This document shows, piece after piece, positions 1 through 6,758 of a stretch of DNA of 36,737 bases (the stretch's first letter is position 1; each line of letters opens with the position of its first letter). The position numbers and the translations under genes were made by a program. Under the pieces are notes generated by a model that saw only the letters and a list, made by a program, of their open reading frames with translations, was not told the DNA's origin and did not search any database. The stretch is from Gynuella sp. (GTDB lineage: Bacteria; Pseudomonadota; Gammaproteobacteria; Pseudomonadales; Natronospirillaceae): the NCBI GenBank assembly GCA_028282465.1, contig JANQHX010000001.1, positions 1 to 36,737 of the forward strand. The letters are read 5' to 3'.

Positions 1-45
1 GAGCGAAGCGACAGCCGAAGGCCTTCGAAGTGGAGCCGTTTCTTG

Positions 46-190
46 GTTACTTCTTTCCAAAAGAAGTAACTCCCCCGCCGGGATGAGGCGGCCCAGCTAC
101 CCTACATGGAAAGCAATTCCTCTCGGTCAATATTCAAACAACCACCCCGCCAGCACGAGGCGCCCCAGCTACCCTACAAAGGAAAGCTAA
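46..190. repeat. Extragenic repeat block: hairpin plus two copies of a GC-rich unit
   Basis: A 10-bp inverted repeat (46-55 with 61-70, 5-base loop) is followed by two copies of a GC-rich unit at about 73-107 and 145-180. Both copies have a CCCGCC...GAGGCG core and end in CCCAGCTACCCTACA, followed by GGAAAGC. A degenerate relative with the same order of parts lies at 5545-5630. This looks like a dispersed repetitive extragenic element. No coding potential is seen in 1-236. A short palindrome also lies at about 18-29. Confidence 0.6.
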
Positions 191-236
191 ACCGAAGTAA
201 AATCACCATAAATAAAGAACAAGGAACCTCTAAACA

Positions 237-674
237 ATGGATCAATATCTACAGGAAGCATTAAACGAGGCATACAAAGGTCTGGAAGAAGGCGGTATTC
301 CCATTGGCGCTGTTCTTGTTAAGGATGGAGAAATAATCGGCAGAGGGCATAACAGAAGAATTCAAAACGGCAGTTCCGTACTTCACGCGGAGATGGATTG
401 TTTAGAGAATGCGGGTCGGTTGTCTGCTGAGGACTATAAGAACTGTATTTTATACTCCACTTTGTCGCCCTGTGATATGTGCAGTGGTGCAGCCTTGTTA
501 TACAAAATTCCTAAGATTGTGATTGGTGAGAATGTGAATTTTCAAGGCCCTGAGGACTATGTTCGCAGCCGAGGCGTTGACGTTGTTGTTATTAATGATG
601 ATGAATGTATTAAAGTGATGAGCGACTTTATCGAAAACAATCCTGAGCTTTGGGATGAGGATATTGGCGAGTAA
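237..674 (+). CDS. Cytosine deaminase, fungal FCY1 type (nucleoside/cytosine deaminase fold)
   Basis: Predicted zinc-dependent cytoplasmic deaminase converting cytosine to uracil for pyrimidine salvage. The 145-residue length fits the small CDA-fold family. The zinc and catalytic residues are visible: His50 and Glu52 in LHAEM, Cys79 and Cys82 in SPCDMC. Resemblance to yeast Fcy1 as I remember it is strong, including EGGIPIGA near the start, GRGHN, TLSPCDMC, GENVNF and the C-terminal tail ending in W-x-EDIGE. That tail separates it from TadA (tRNA adenosine deaminase) and guanine deaminase. The E. coli enzyme CodA belongs to an unrelated amidohydrolase fold. The gene stands alone with no transporter beside it. 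The region to the next gene (675-887) shows no clear terminator. Substrate could also be a related base such as a modified cytosine or creatinine-like compound, but cytosine is favoured. Confidence 0.85.
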   Translation: MDQYLQEALNEAYKGLEEGGIPIGAVLVKDGEIIGRGHNRRIQNGSSVLHAEMDCLENAGRLSAEDYKNCILYSTLSPCDMCSGAALLYKIPKIVIGENVNFQGPEDYVRSRGVDVVVINDDECIKVMSDFIENNPELWDEDIGE

Positions 675-887
675 AGCCTTATAAATTTATTAAGTTAGTA
701 CGGACCGGTTTTTACGATTAGAACCAAAGAAATAAATCTACTCGCCAGAATTATTGAATATTTTGCACTTCATTCTGGTGCAAATGGGCTTCTAGTTTGT
801 GTTCGAAGGAACCCACTCTAAACCTGAAGATAGTGATGGTCTCTTAACCAGCAGCAACGATAAGGTCTAAGTTATTTCAATCCAGTC

Positions 888-2027
888 TTATCCAGAATAA
901 CGAACCGTATCCGACAGTCTGTGACTAAAAATACTCGAGCTTTCCAGGTTGTGCTGTTCAATGTAATCCAACCAAACCTGTGTTAACGCTTCACGTTTTT
1001 CAACCGGTAGAATTAATCTAATCATGGCCATTTCGTGGTGTTTAATAAAACCAGATTCATCGCGATCCGCTCGGCCAGCAAACTGTTTAAAGAAGCTGAT
1101 GTTTGCGCCAGGTGCTCCCGCCTCAATAATTAAATCCACTGCTTCATAAACGTTTTTTCTAGGTAGAACCAAAGCCAATAAACATCTGTTGGTGTGTTCA
1201 ATGGCTTGCTGGCGGTGAACACCGCTGAGTTCGCCACTGAAGCTGGTGCAGTCTCGCCAGTCGGTGTGACCCATTAGTTCGTCAATGGCTGCCACCATAT
1301 GATGGGTAGACGCCAATTGACTACCCGCAGCAACAGTGGCTGGCAGGTTTACGCAGGCTTGGCTCACTGGTATGTCGTAAAGTATGCCTCCGCCAGGGGT
1401 TTTTATTCTCCCCGCATTAACCAAGGCTTCTTTTACCGCGAGTCGATCAACCTTGTTGACCAATGTGACAATAACTTCTTCGTAGGGTTTTTTAGTAATC
1501 TTAAGCCAAGGCACCTTATCTCTGGTGCCTCGTCCTTCGGATAAAAATACAATTGGCCCGTGTGAGCCAGCTTGAACTGCTGCTCGAATAGCGGTTTCCG
1601 TGTGGCCGCTTTGAATTAAGCTATACAAGGCATAAATATTTTCTTTGTATCCGCTGGGGGGTTCACTGGGAATATTAAAGGGCAGATCTTGCTCACATAA
1701 AAATGAATTATTACCCGAAACATATTGGTCGCATTCCACAACATAAACGGCACCAGTACCTGGTCTATGAAGCTCGGCAAGTTCGTAGATTTTAACCAGT
1801 AAGGCTTTGGCCTGTTCTTTTCGTACCGCAAATTGCAGATATTCAAATTCAGGGCTCATGGTAGGCAATAGCCGCTTAAACCAATGCTGATGCACCAAAG
1901 TACCTCGGGCATCGGTTTGTAAAATGATGAGGTTACCTTCGTCTACCAGTTGATCAATAATTGAAACGGCTCTGTGTTGAGGAACTACCGCAGTAACCAG
2001 GCTTACGGGTTGGGAATAAGGTTTCAT
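888..2027 (-). CDS. Protein with three tandem PII-like domains, partner of DUF1538 protein
   Basis: Probable cytoplasmic regulator. PII proteins bind nucleotides and 2-oxoglutarate and control transporters or enzymes, usually as homotrimers of about 112 residues. This chain has 379 residues and can be read as three PII-like ferredoxin folds, each with two beta-alpha-beta halves: about residues 8-98, 133-230 and 281-360. The best half is 183-222, with a strand, a helix KEALVNAG, then TPGGGILYDIPV, resembling the C-terminal PII half. Three domains in one chain could make a pseudo-trimer (inference). T-loop regions look short or irregular, so classical uridylylation is unlikely. The start overlaps the stop of the DUF1538 gene by 4 bases (ATGA), with GAGGTG just upstream as ribosome binding site, so the two are translationally coupled. 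Function by context: senses a metabolite and gates the membrane partner. Confidence 0.75.
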   Translation of the reverse strand: MKPYSQPVSLVTAVVPQHRAVSIIDQLVDEGNLIILQTDARGTLVHQHWFKRLLPTMSPEFEYLQFAVRKEQAKALLVKIYELAELHRPGTGAVYVVECDQYVSGNNSFLCEQDLPFNIPSEPPSGYKENIYALYSLIQSGHTETAIRAAVQAGSHGPIVFLSEGRGTRDKVPWLKITKKPYEEVIVTLVNKVDRLAVKEALVNAGRIKTPGGGILYDIPVSQACVNLPATVAAGSQLASTHHMVAAIDELMGHTDWRDCTSFSGELSGVHRQQAIEHTNRCLLALVLPRKNVYEAVDLIIEAGAPGANISFFKQFAGRADRDESGFIKHHEMAMIRLILPVEKREALTQVWLDYIEQHNLESSSIFSHRLSDTVRYSG

Positions 2028-3895
2028 AGACTCACCTCATTCTCTTGAATTTTGCTGGTGCGGGAAACAATGAGTCCAACCAAAAGCACTGTAATGATTG
2101 GCCCCACCGAGGCTAAGGCTAGTAATCCAAAGCCGTCTGTTACTCCGGGAACTGCACCTCCAATACCCAAGCCCATGGCAAGAACCAGAGGCACGGTAAT
2201 AGGGCCTGTGGTTACACCGGCGCTGTCCCAGCCAAAGTTAACGAACTCTTCAGACGAGATCCAAGTGAGTACCAACAGTAATAAATAAGGCGGAATGAGC
2301 AACCAAGCTAGGGGAATGTTATAGGCAATTTTTAATACACCCACCGCGATTCCCAAACCAACACCTATAGCTACCGATTGCATTAATAAAGCTTTACGGA
2401 AAGCCCCAACAGTGATTTTTTCCACCGTGGCGCCAAGGGCATTCAAAGCAGGCTCCGCCAGGGTGGCACCATAACCAAGAAAAAATCCAAAAATAATAGC
2501 TACCAGTTTACCCAGAGTTTCGCTGTTAAACAGTGCCGAGGCTCCTCGGTCCATGCCCCAAGGAATAAGGTCAGTAAAAGTAATGGGTATGTTGCCGCCC
2601 AATTGCGAACCTAGTGGGGTTAGGCCCAAAGTAATACCCAATACAAATAAAGCCATGCCTAACACGCTGAATAAAATACCAATGCCTAATTCAGAAGACA
2701 CCCTCAGTTTTTCACCAGCTAGTCGCAAAACTAGCCAAAGGCTAAACCACAGAAACAGGCACAAAGGCACAATGGCTCGAACAGCAGTGATAGCAGACTC
2801 TGCAAAGGCTTGGCCTGGGGACACAGAAGAATCCCACCGTTGTGAGGCGAAAAATTGTCGTTCGAAAACTACTGGTTTTTCAATGACCATAGCACTTTGG
2901 TCAACGCTGATGCGGCCATCAATTAATTCATGATCGCCTGCTTCAAAACGCAAACGATAATCTTCAGGAATTACTCCAGTGGTTAGAAACTCTTGGTATT
3001 CCTGTTCTGAAATAGGTTCGTAGCTAATCAGGTCTTCATTAACTTGAGCATCATTTGAAATTTGCTGAACCTGACGAACTTCACCCTTGTAGTTTTCAGC
3101 GCCATAATAATCTTTAGCCGTGTAGTGGCCAAAGCTGAGCAGAAGCACGGCAAGAATAGGAAATAATGAAGCCAGGGTGACAATACCAAAACCTGCATTA
3201 CTGGTATCGCCGTCACCCATAACGCGGCAGACGCCAATGCCCAACGCCAGCACCAATGGCACAGTCACCGGGCCAGTAGTTACAGCGCCACAGTCCCAGG
3301 CTAAACCGAGCACTGGTTGAAGCACCGGGTTGTTCTGAGCGATTAGAGTCAGAATCAGTAATAGAGATACGCCGGGTAAGATCAGCCACTTTAGTGACCA
3401 CTGGTAATAAAATCTTAGGATGCCCAACATCACAGCACAGCCAACACCCACACCTACTACTAGAACTAGCTGTGACGCAAAATCATTGAGCATTGAATAC
3501 AGTAGCGGCGCCGCCTCTGGTTGAACTCCAGCACCTGCGCTTCGCAATACTGCAATGGCAGGCTCAGCGAAGGTGGCGCCTATGCCTAACAAGAACGCAA
3601 ATGCCAATACCGCCCACAGTGCTGCATTACGTGGCAAAATCGCGCCAATCGTTTCACCAAGTGGCATCAAGCCCAGGCGAAGACCTTCCATAAAGAACAT
3701 TAATCCAAAGGCAACAATGGCAATGCCAGCAATAATGCTACCTACATAAACTAACGGCAGTTGCAGAATAAACAGTTGAAACAGTGCGAGATAAGCCACA
3801 ATAAACCAAATACTTTTTACCTGATCTAAAAAGTTTTCGCGAACGTAAGGCCACAAAATGGTTAAGCTTGTGCTGAAGGAAGGAGTGCTAGACAT
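2024..3895 (-). CDS. DUF1538 family membrane protein with two repeats, putative transporter
   Basis: Polytopic inner-membrane protein of 623 residues built from two homologous DUF1538 halves. Each half has a hydrophobic block with GxxFAEPAIxxL or GATLAEPALNAL, and later WDCGAVTTGPVTVPLVLALG or WDSAGVTTGPITVPLVLAMG followed by GFG. The repeated TTGP-TVP segments resemble re-entrant or substrate-binding hairpins of inverted-repeat transporters. A hydrophilic domain of about 90 residues separates the halves (roughly 265-360). Transport function and substrate are not established for the family as far as I know. It is the first gene of a two-gene minus-strand operon with the PII-like gene, which suggests a PII-gated carrier or channel by analogy with AmtB-GlnK. 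The ribosome binding site before the ATG is weak. Confidence 0.8.
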   Translation of the reverse strand: MSSTPSFSTSLTILWPYVRENFLDQVKSIWFIVAYLALFQLFILQLPLVYVGSIIAGIAIVAFGLMFFMEGLRLGLMPLGETIGAILPRNAALWAVLAFAFLLGIGATFAEPAIAVLRSAGAGVQPEAAPLLYSMLNDFASQLVLVVGVGVGCAVMLGILRFYYQWSLKWLILPGVSLLLILTLIAQNNPVLQPVLGLAWDCGAVTTGPVTVPLVLALGIGVCRVMGDGDTSNAGFGIVTLASLFPILAVLLLSFGHYTAKDYYGAENYKGEVRQVQQISNDAQVNEDLISYEPISEQEYQEFLTTGVIPEDYRLRFEAGDHELIDGRISVDQSAMVIEKPVVFERQFFASQRWDSSVSPGQAFAESAITAVRAIVPLCLFLWFSLWLVLRLAGEKLRVSSELGIGILFSVLGMALFVLGITLGLTPLGSQLGGNIPITFTDLIPWGMDRGASALFNSETLGKLVAIIFGFFLGYGATLAEPALNALGATVEKITVGAFRKALLMQSVAIGVGLGIAVGVLKIAYNIPLAWLLIPPYLLLLVLTWISSEEFVNFGWDSAGVTTGPITVPLVLAMGLGIGGAVPGVTDGFGLLALASVGPIITVLLVGLIVSRTSKIQENEVSL

Positions 3896-4249
3896 AAATA
3901 ATTCTTAAAAAAATTCAGAGGTTTTAGGGCAAGAATAACACCAGCTTTTTTCGGCTTGTTTGGTCATTCCATACAGACTTAAAGTAGATTCTTGTAATCA
4001 TTAGATTGAATTGCATCAGCATATAATGTGCCTGAACAAAAGGCTACTCATGAAATTCAGAGCTTGGTCTATAAAGAATCCCACTGCGAAGACTCACACT
4101 AGAGTGTTACAGATTCTATAAAACTTCTTTGGCGAGTGCGATCTAATTGAAACTCAATGACCCCCTCGTTACTATTCAATCATGGTAGAGAAGGCACAAG
4201 ATACGCAAGCTCTCCGCTAACCTGTAATACCAATGAGAGAGCCTTTTTT
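3896..4249. promoter_or_regulatory. Divergent intergenic region between the DUF1538 operon and the ltrA-like gene
   Basis: This stretch must hold both divergent promoters. A good -10 element, TATAAT at 4022-4027, reads toward the plus-strand gene. The nearest -35-like hexamer, TTAGAT at 4001-4006, is only 15 bp away, so the promoter is tentative. A second open start at 4157 would extend the LtrA protein by 31 residues, but its upstream sequence has no ribosome binding site. No minus-strand promoter could be chosen with confidence. Confidence 0.3.
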
Positions 4250-5440
4250 ATGGCCTTAGAAGACCATCCTATGTGGCGCAAGCCTCAACATCATCACGAC
4301 CTCGAACAAGCCAACAACCATGTCCACTGGGTGGAATTATTCTACGATCTTATTCATGTGGTCACTATTTTCCTACTAGGAAATTATCTATCACAGCACT
4401 TAGATGTTCAGGGATTTTTATTTTTTTGCGGAGTATTTATCGCTCTCTGGTATGCCTGGGGCGAGCTGAGTATTTTCAATTCTATTTTTGTGAGTACCGA
4501 TTTTTGGCACCGGTTAATTATGTCAGGAATGATCTGTACCCTAATGTTTATGGCCGCAGCTATACCAGCAATAGATGGCAATGGCTGGGCATTTTTCGTC
4601 ATAGGTTTTGCGGTAAATAGAGCCATGTTGGCTTTGCTTTATTTTCGAGCTATGTGCACCAATGAATCTGCACGGGCAATGTGCCAAGAACAAATTAGAA
4701 ACATGATGGTGTTTGCAGTTTTTTTTGCCACCACCGCGTTTTTACCCAAACCATATTCCTACTGGGTTTTTGCCGCCACCATGGTGGCAACCCAAATTAT
4801 TTATATGATTCCTAGAGTTTCCGTACTGCGTTTCGAAAAATTTGAGCCCCGTTTCGGGCATATGGCCGAAAGGTTTGCATTGTTAACACTTATTGTACTG
4901 GGAGAAGGTTTTTTCAAATTAGTGGTTACGCTTTCGGACATTGGTATTTATAACGTGACGCCTGACGTTCTGGTGAACTTTCTCATAGGCGGAATCGCCA
5001 TTTTTGTGATGTGTTGGATATATTTTGACTTCGTGGGTCATGGCAAAACCAAAGACAATAAACTGCCAACCCTAGTAAAGTGGTGGCTGGCCCATTTGGT
5101 GATGATGATAAGCGCAACCATGGTGGCCGTAGCATTATCAGCAGAAGTGAAAGTCGGATTTTGGGAACCTTACCCTGCAAAATACGCGACGATTGGTTGT
5201 TTCGGGCTTGCGGGTTATATCGCCATGTTATGGCTACTCTCAAATGTAATTGAGCATCGTGTAGCTACTGATTACGGACGCTGGGACGTCCGCGTGTTTG
5301 GTATTGTGGTCGCCATATTTTGTTTTTTGGTAGTTGATTATGTGCCAGCCCTTGTGGGAAATATTATCTGGGGTACTGCATTGTTTTCGCAAATTGTTGT
5401 GCCGCTAACCCGAGGCTGGATAGCACTACGTAAGGAGTAA
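4250..5440 (+). CDS. LtrA family (low temperature requirement A) membrane protein
   Basis: Polytopic inner-membrane protein of about 396 residues, the usual LtrA length, with around ten hydrophobic helices. The family signature sits near the N terminus: HVHWVELFYDLIHVVTI, then an LALWYAW-like helix and, later, ERFALLTLIVLGEGFF. LtrA was named for a Listeria cold-growth mutant; its biochemical role is unclear. I chose the ATG at 4250 (MALEDHPMW) over the upstream ATG at 4157 because GAGAGAG lies about 8 bases before it and the 31 extra residues look unlike the family. It stands alone, divergent from the DUF1538 operon and followed by a repeat and the tRNA cluster. Function in this organism is unknown. 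Confidence 0.85.
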   Translation: MALEDHPMWRKPQHHHDLEQANNHVHWVELFYDLIHVVTIFLLGNYLSQHLDVQGFLFFCGVFIALWYAWGELSIFNSIFVSTDFWHRLIMSGMICTLMFMAAAIPAIDGNGWAFFVIGFAVNRAMLALLYFRAMCTNESARAMCQEQIRNMMVFAVFFATTAFLPKPYSYWVFAATMVATQIIYMIPRVSVLRFEKFEPRFGHMAERFALLTLIVLGEGFFKLVVTLSDIGIYNVTPDVLVNFLIGGIAIFVMCWIYFDFVGHGKTKDNKLPTLVKWWLAHLVMMISATMVAVALSAEVKVGFWEPYPAKYATIGCFGLAGYIAMLWLLSNVIEHRVATDYGRWDVRVFGIVVAIFCFLVVDYVPALVGNIIWGTALFSQIVVPLTRGWIALRKE

Positions 5441-5544
5441 TGTTTGGGCCTAAAGACAATGCTTTTAAGACATGGAAAGTTTTTCTTGTAGATCAATTGC
5501 CGCAAGTAGGAAAGCCTTCAGTTCATTTATTTAACTGCGCAATG

Positions 5545-5640
5545 GAGCTTACGTTTCTTACTTTTTCGAAAAAGTAAGTATCCGTGAGGCATAAGTAGTC
5601 TCAACTTCCCATCACAGAAAAGCTAAACTACGCCAAACAA
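5545..5640. repeat. Degenerate copy of the extragenic repeat at 46-190, with a 22-bp palindrome
   Basis: A perfect 22-base palindrome (5557-5578, centre TTCGAA) is preceded by GGAGCTTACGTTTCTT and followed by GAGGC and AAAGCTAAAC. The same parts occur in the same order in the block at 34-190. The stem is followed by no T run, so it is not an obvious terminator. It is best read as a member of a dispersed hairpin repeat family. Confidence 0.45.
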
Positions 5641-5653
5641 ACAAAACAAAGAA

Positions 5654-5727
5654 TGGTGGCCCCCTGGGTTTCGAACCCGGAACCAAACCCTTATGAAGAG
5701 TTCGCTCTACCTTTAAGCTAGAGGGCC
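5654..5727 (-). tRNA. tRNA with CAT anticodon (Ile2 or Met), atypical T arm
   Basis: Read on the minus strand, it begins GGCCCTC and ends GGGGGCC-A-CCA. The D arm is GCTT...GAGC, and the anticodon stem AACTC/GGGTT encloses the loop TTCATAA, giving CAT. The T loop is TTCGAAA, but only four bases (CCCA) separate it from the acceptor strand. The T stem is therefore one base short or must share a base with the acceptor, and C-A is mismatched. CAT may be initiator or elongator Met, or Ile2 after lysidine modification. The GGCCC start resembles E. coli tRNA-Ile2. CCA is encoded. It could be degenerate. Confidence 0.6.
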
Positions 5728-5744
5728 ACACTTGCCAAAAGAAA

Positions 5745-5820
5745 TGGGGTGATCGACCGGAATCGAACCGGTGTCATTCGGAATCACAATCCGAGGCATA
5801 ACCATTCTGCCACGACCACC
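5745..5820 (-). tRNA. tRNA-His (GTG)
   Basis: The acceptor GTGGTCG pairs with CGATCAC. An extra 5' G (G-1) faces discriminator C73, the identity pair of bacterial tRNA-His. The anticodon stem TCGGA/TCCGA encloses TTGTGAT, so the anticodon is GTG. The T arm is ACCGG-TTCGATT-CCGGT and CCA is encoded. It is a canonical gene, 17 bases from the CAT tRNA and 6 bases from the Cys tRNA, so the cluster is probably one transcript. Confidence 0.9.
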
Positions 5821-5826
5821 ATAAAC

Positions 5827-5913
5827 TGGAGCACAGTGCCAGATTCAAACTGGCGCTATCGCCAAAGGATTAAGGAGTTGCAGTCCCCTGCATAATCACT
5901 CTGCCAACTGTGC
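5827..5913 (-). tRNA. tRNA-Cys (GCA) with an unusually long variable region
   Basis: The acceptor GCACAGT/ACTGTGC with discriminator U73 and encoded CCA, the loop CTGCAAC with anticodon GCA, and the T arm GCCAG-TTTGAAT-CTGGC identify tRNA-Cys. It is 87 bases long. With anticodon stem GGGGA/TCCTT (two G-U pairs), about 17 bases lie between that stem and the T stem, where bacterial tRNA-Cys normally has 4-5. The extra bases include an imperfect 7-base tandem repeat (CTCCTTA, ATCCTTT). Removing one copy restores the canonical loop CTGCAAA. It may be functional, processed or a pseudogene. Confidence 0.7.
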
Positions 5914-5923
5914 ATATAAAAAC

Positions 5924-5997
5924 TGGATACCATGGCTGGATTCGAACCAGCGTTCTCTGAGTCAAAGTCAGATGTCTTGCCACTAGACGACATGGTA
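5924..5997 (-). tRNA. tRNA-Gln (TTG)
   Basis: The acceptor TACCATG/CATGGTA has the weak U1-A72 pair typical of tRNA-Gln. The anticodon stem TCTGA/TCAGA encloses CTTTGAC, so the anticodon is TTG. The T arm is GCTGG-TTCGAAT-CCAGC. CCA is encoded and discriminator 73 is U, whereas E. coli tRNA-Gln has G73. It is the first gene in the direction of transcription of the four-tRNA cluster. Confidence 0.85.
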
Positions 5998-6060
5998 TTA
6001 AATTGGAACCATTAAGAGCCTAGGCTGTGGGTTCCAGTAACCTGACTAACCATTTTTATA

Positions 6061-6104
6061 TCGCCCAATAAAAAACTCCCATGGGCGAGCCAACGGGAGT
6101 TTTT
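6061..6104. terminator. Bidirectional terminator with a competing hairpin
   Basis: AAAAACTCCC (6071-6080) pairs with GGGAGTTTTT (6095-6104) around a 14-base loop. The A run and T run make it a terminator in both directions. An overlapping 7-bp stem, TCGCCCA (6061-6067) with TGGGCGA (6082-6088), uses part of the loop and would exclude the terminator stem on folding. It lies upstream of the minus-strand tRNA genes. Confidence 0.65.
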
Positions 6105-6481
6105 CAGTCCACCGGTTGGCACTTGAACCAACCGACACTGATTAGTTCAATTCTTTAAATATGCTGATAACAATGTATCTGTCGCTGTATCTTTGCTTGG
6201 TAATTCATGTCTCTTTCCGATTTGTGCTCTTGAAGTTGTTTTAAAGGTTACTTTGAATTTCCGTGTCGTCAACACATTGAATTTTTAACCAACACTTGAG
6301 CGTGACTTTTTTATAGGTACAACCATCCCCTTCCGTTCCAAATTCAGAATTTATGCGCGCAGCCACCCTATTTTGAAAACTCACTTTGTTTTCAAAACTA
6401 AAAGCAGTGAATGCTGTTTTGCCTTATAAGAAATTGATCTGGTTATTCATGTATCTTTTTCATTTTCTTTTTCCATAAACG

Positions 6482-6515
6482 AAAAAACCCGAAAGACGGA
6501 GTCGCCTTTCGGGTT
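6482..6515 (-). terminator. Rho-independent terminator, minus strand
   Basis: A 10-bp stem, AACCCGAAAG (6486-6495) with CTTTCGGGTT (6506-6515), has a 10-base loop. On the minus strand it is followed by a T run (plus-strand A run 6482-6487). It probably ends transcription from the lipoprotein gene, about 245 bases after its stop. Confidence 0.75.
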
Positions 6516-6758
6516 CTAATTAAGCTAATTTTTATTGCTAGCTTTGCGAAAGGCCTACGCCTCACACAAAGGGGGCGTCATTAACGAACAGTCTGTATCT
6601 GTTGACAACAATGCACGCAGTGGCCCTGAGCAATGGTGAAGCCCAGTTTTAACTTATCTGTTGTGCGTTTTGTTAATGACATTAATCTATATAATTCCTA
6701 AGTATTTTCGGATCATACCAGTACAGTGTTCCGGAATTCAACTGAGAACAATATCGTC

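Larger units (their letters stand above)
5998..6758. other. Gene-free stretch between the tRNA cluster and the lipoprotein gene
   Basis: No convincing protein gene is seen. Besides the two terminators listed separately, it holds several inverted repeats: TGGAACC...GGTTCCA at 6004-6037 with an inner AGCC/GGCT, CGGTTGG/CCAACCG at 6113-6119 and 6128-6134, and a 10-bp stem at 6371-6380 with 6388-6397. A wider inverted repeat, TCATTAAC near 6578 with GTTAATGA near 6673, frames about 85 bases. A small RNA is possible but not shown. The tRNA promoter should lie here, read leftward. Confidence 0.35.

Noticed and set aside
2553-2933. 126-codon plus-strand frame inside the DUF1538 gene
   Set aside because: Antisense shadow rich in Pro, Asn and Lys; the minus-strand gene is clearly real.
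4157-4249. N-terminal extension of the LtrA-like protein
   Set aside because: The extra 31 residues are unlike the family and the ATG at 4157 lacks a ribosome binding site; the ATG at 4250 is better.
5654-5997. tRNA array considered as a prophage or integrative element remnant
   Set aside because: No integrase, phage structural genes or attachment-site duplication was seen nearby; only the tRNA irregularities hint at it.
6004-6037. TGGAACC...GGTTCCA hairpin considered as a fifth, degraded tRNA
   Set aside because: No D arm, anticodon arm or T loop can be assigned around it.
6576-6680. Inverted repeat TCATTAAC/GTTAATGA considered as an integron attC site
   Set aside because: The arms do not fit the RYYYAAC/GTTRRRY core consensus, and there is no integrase or cassette array.
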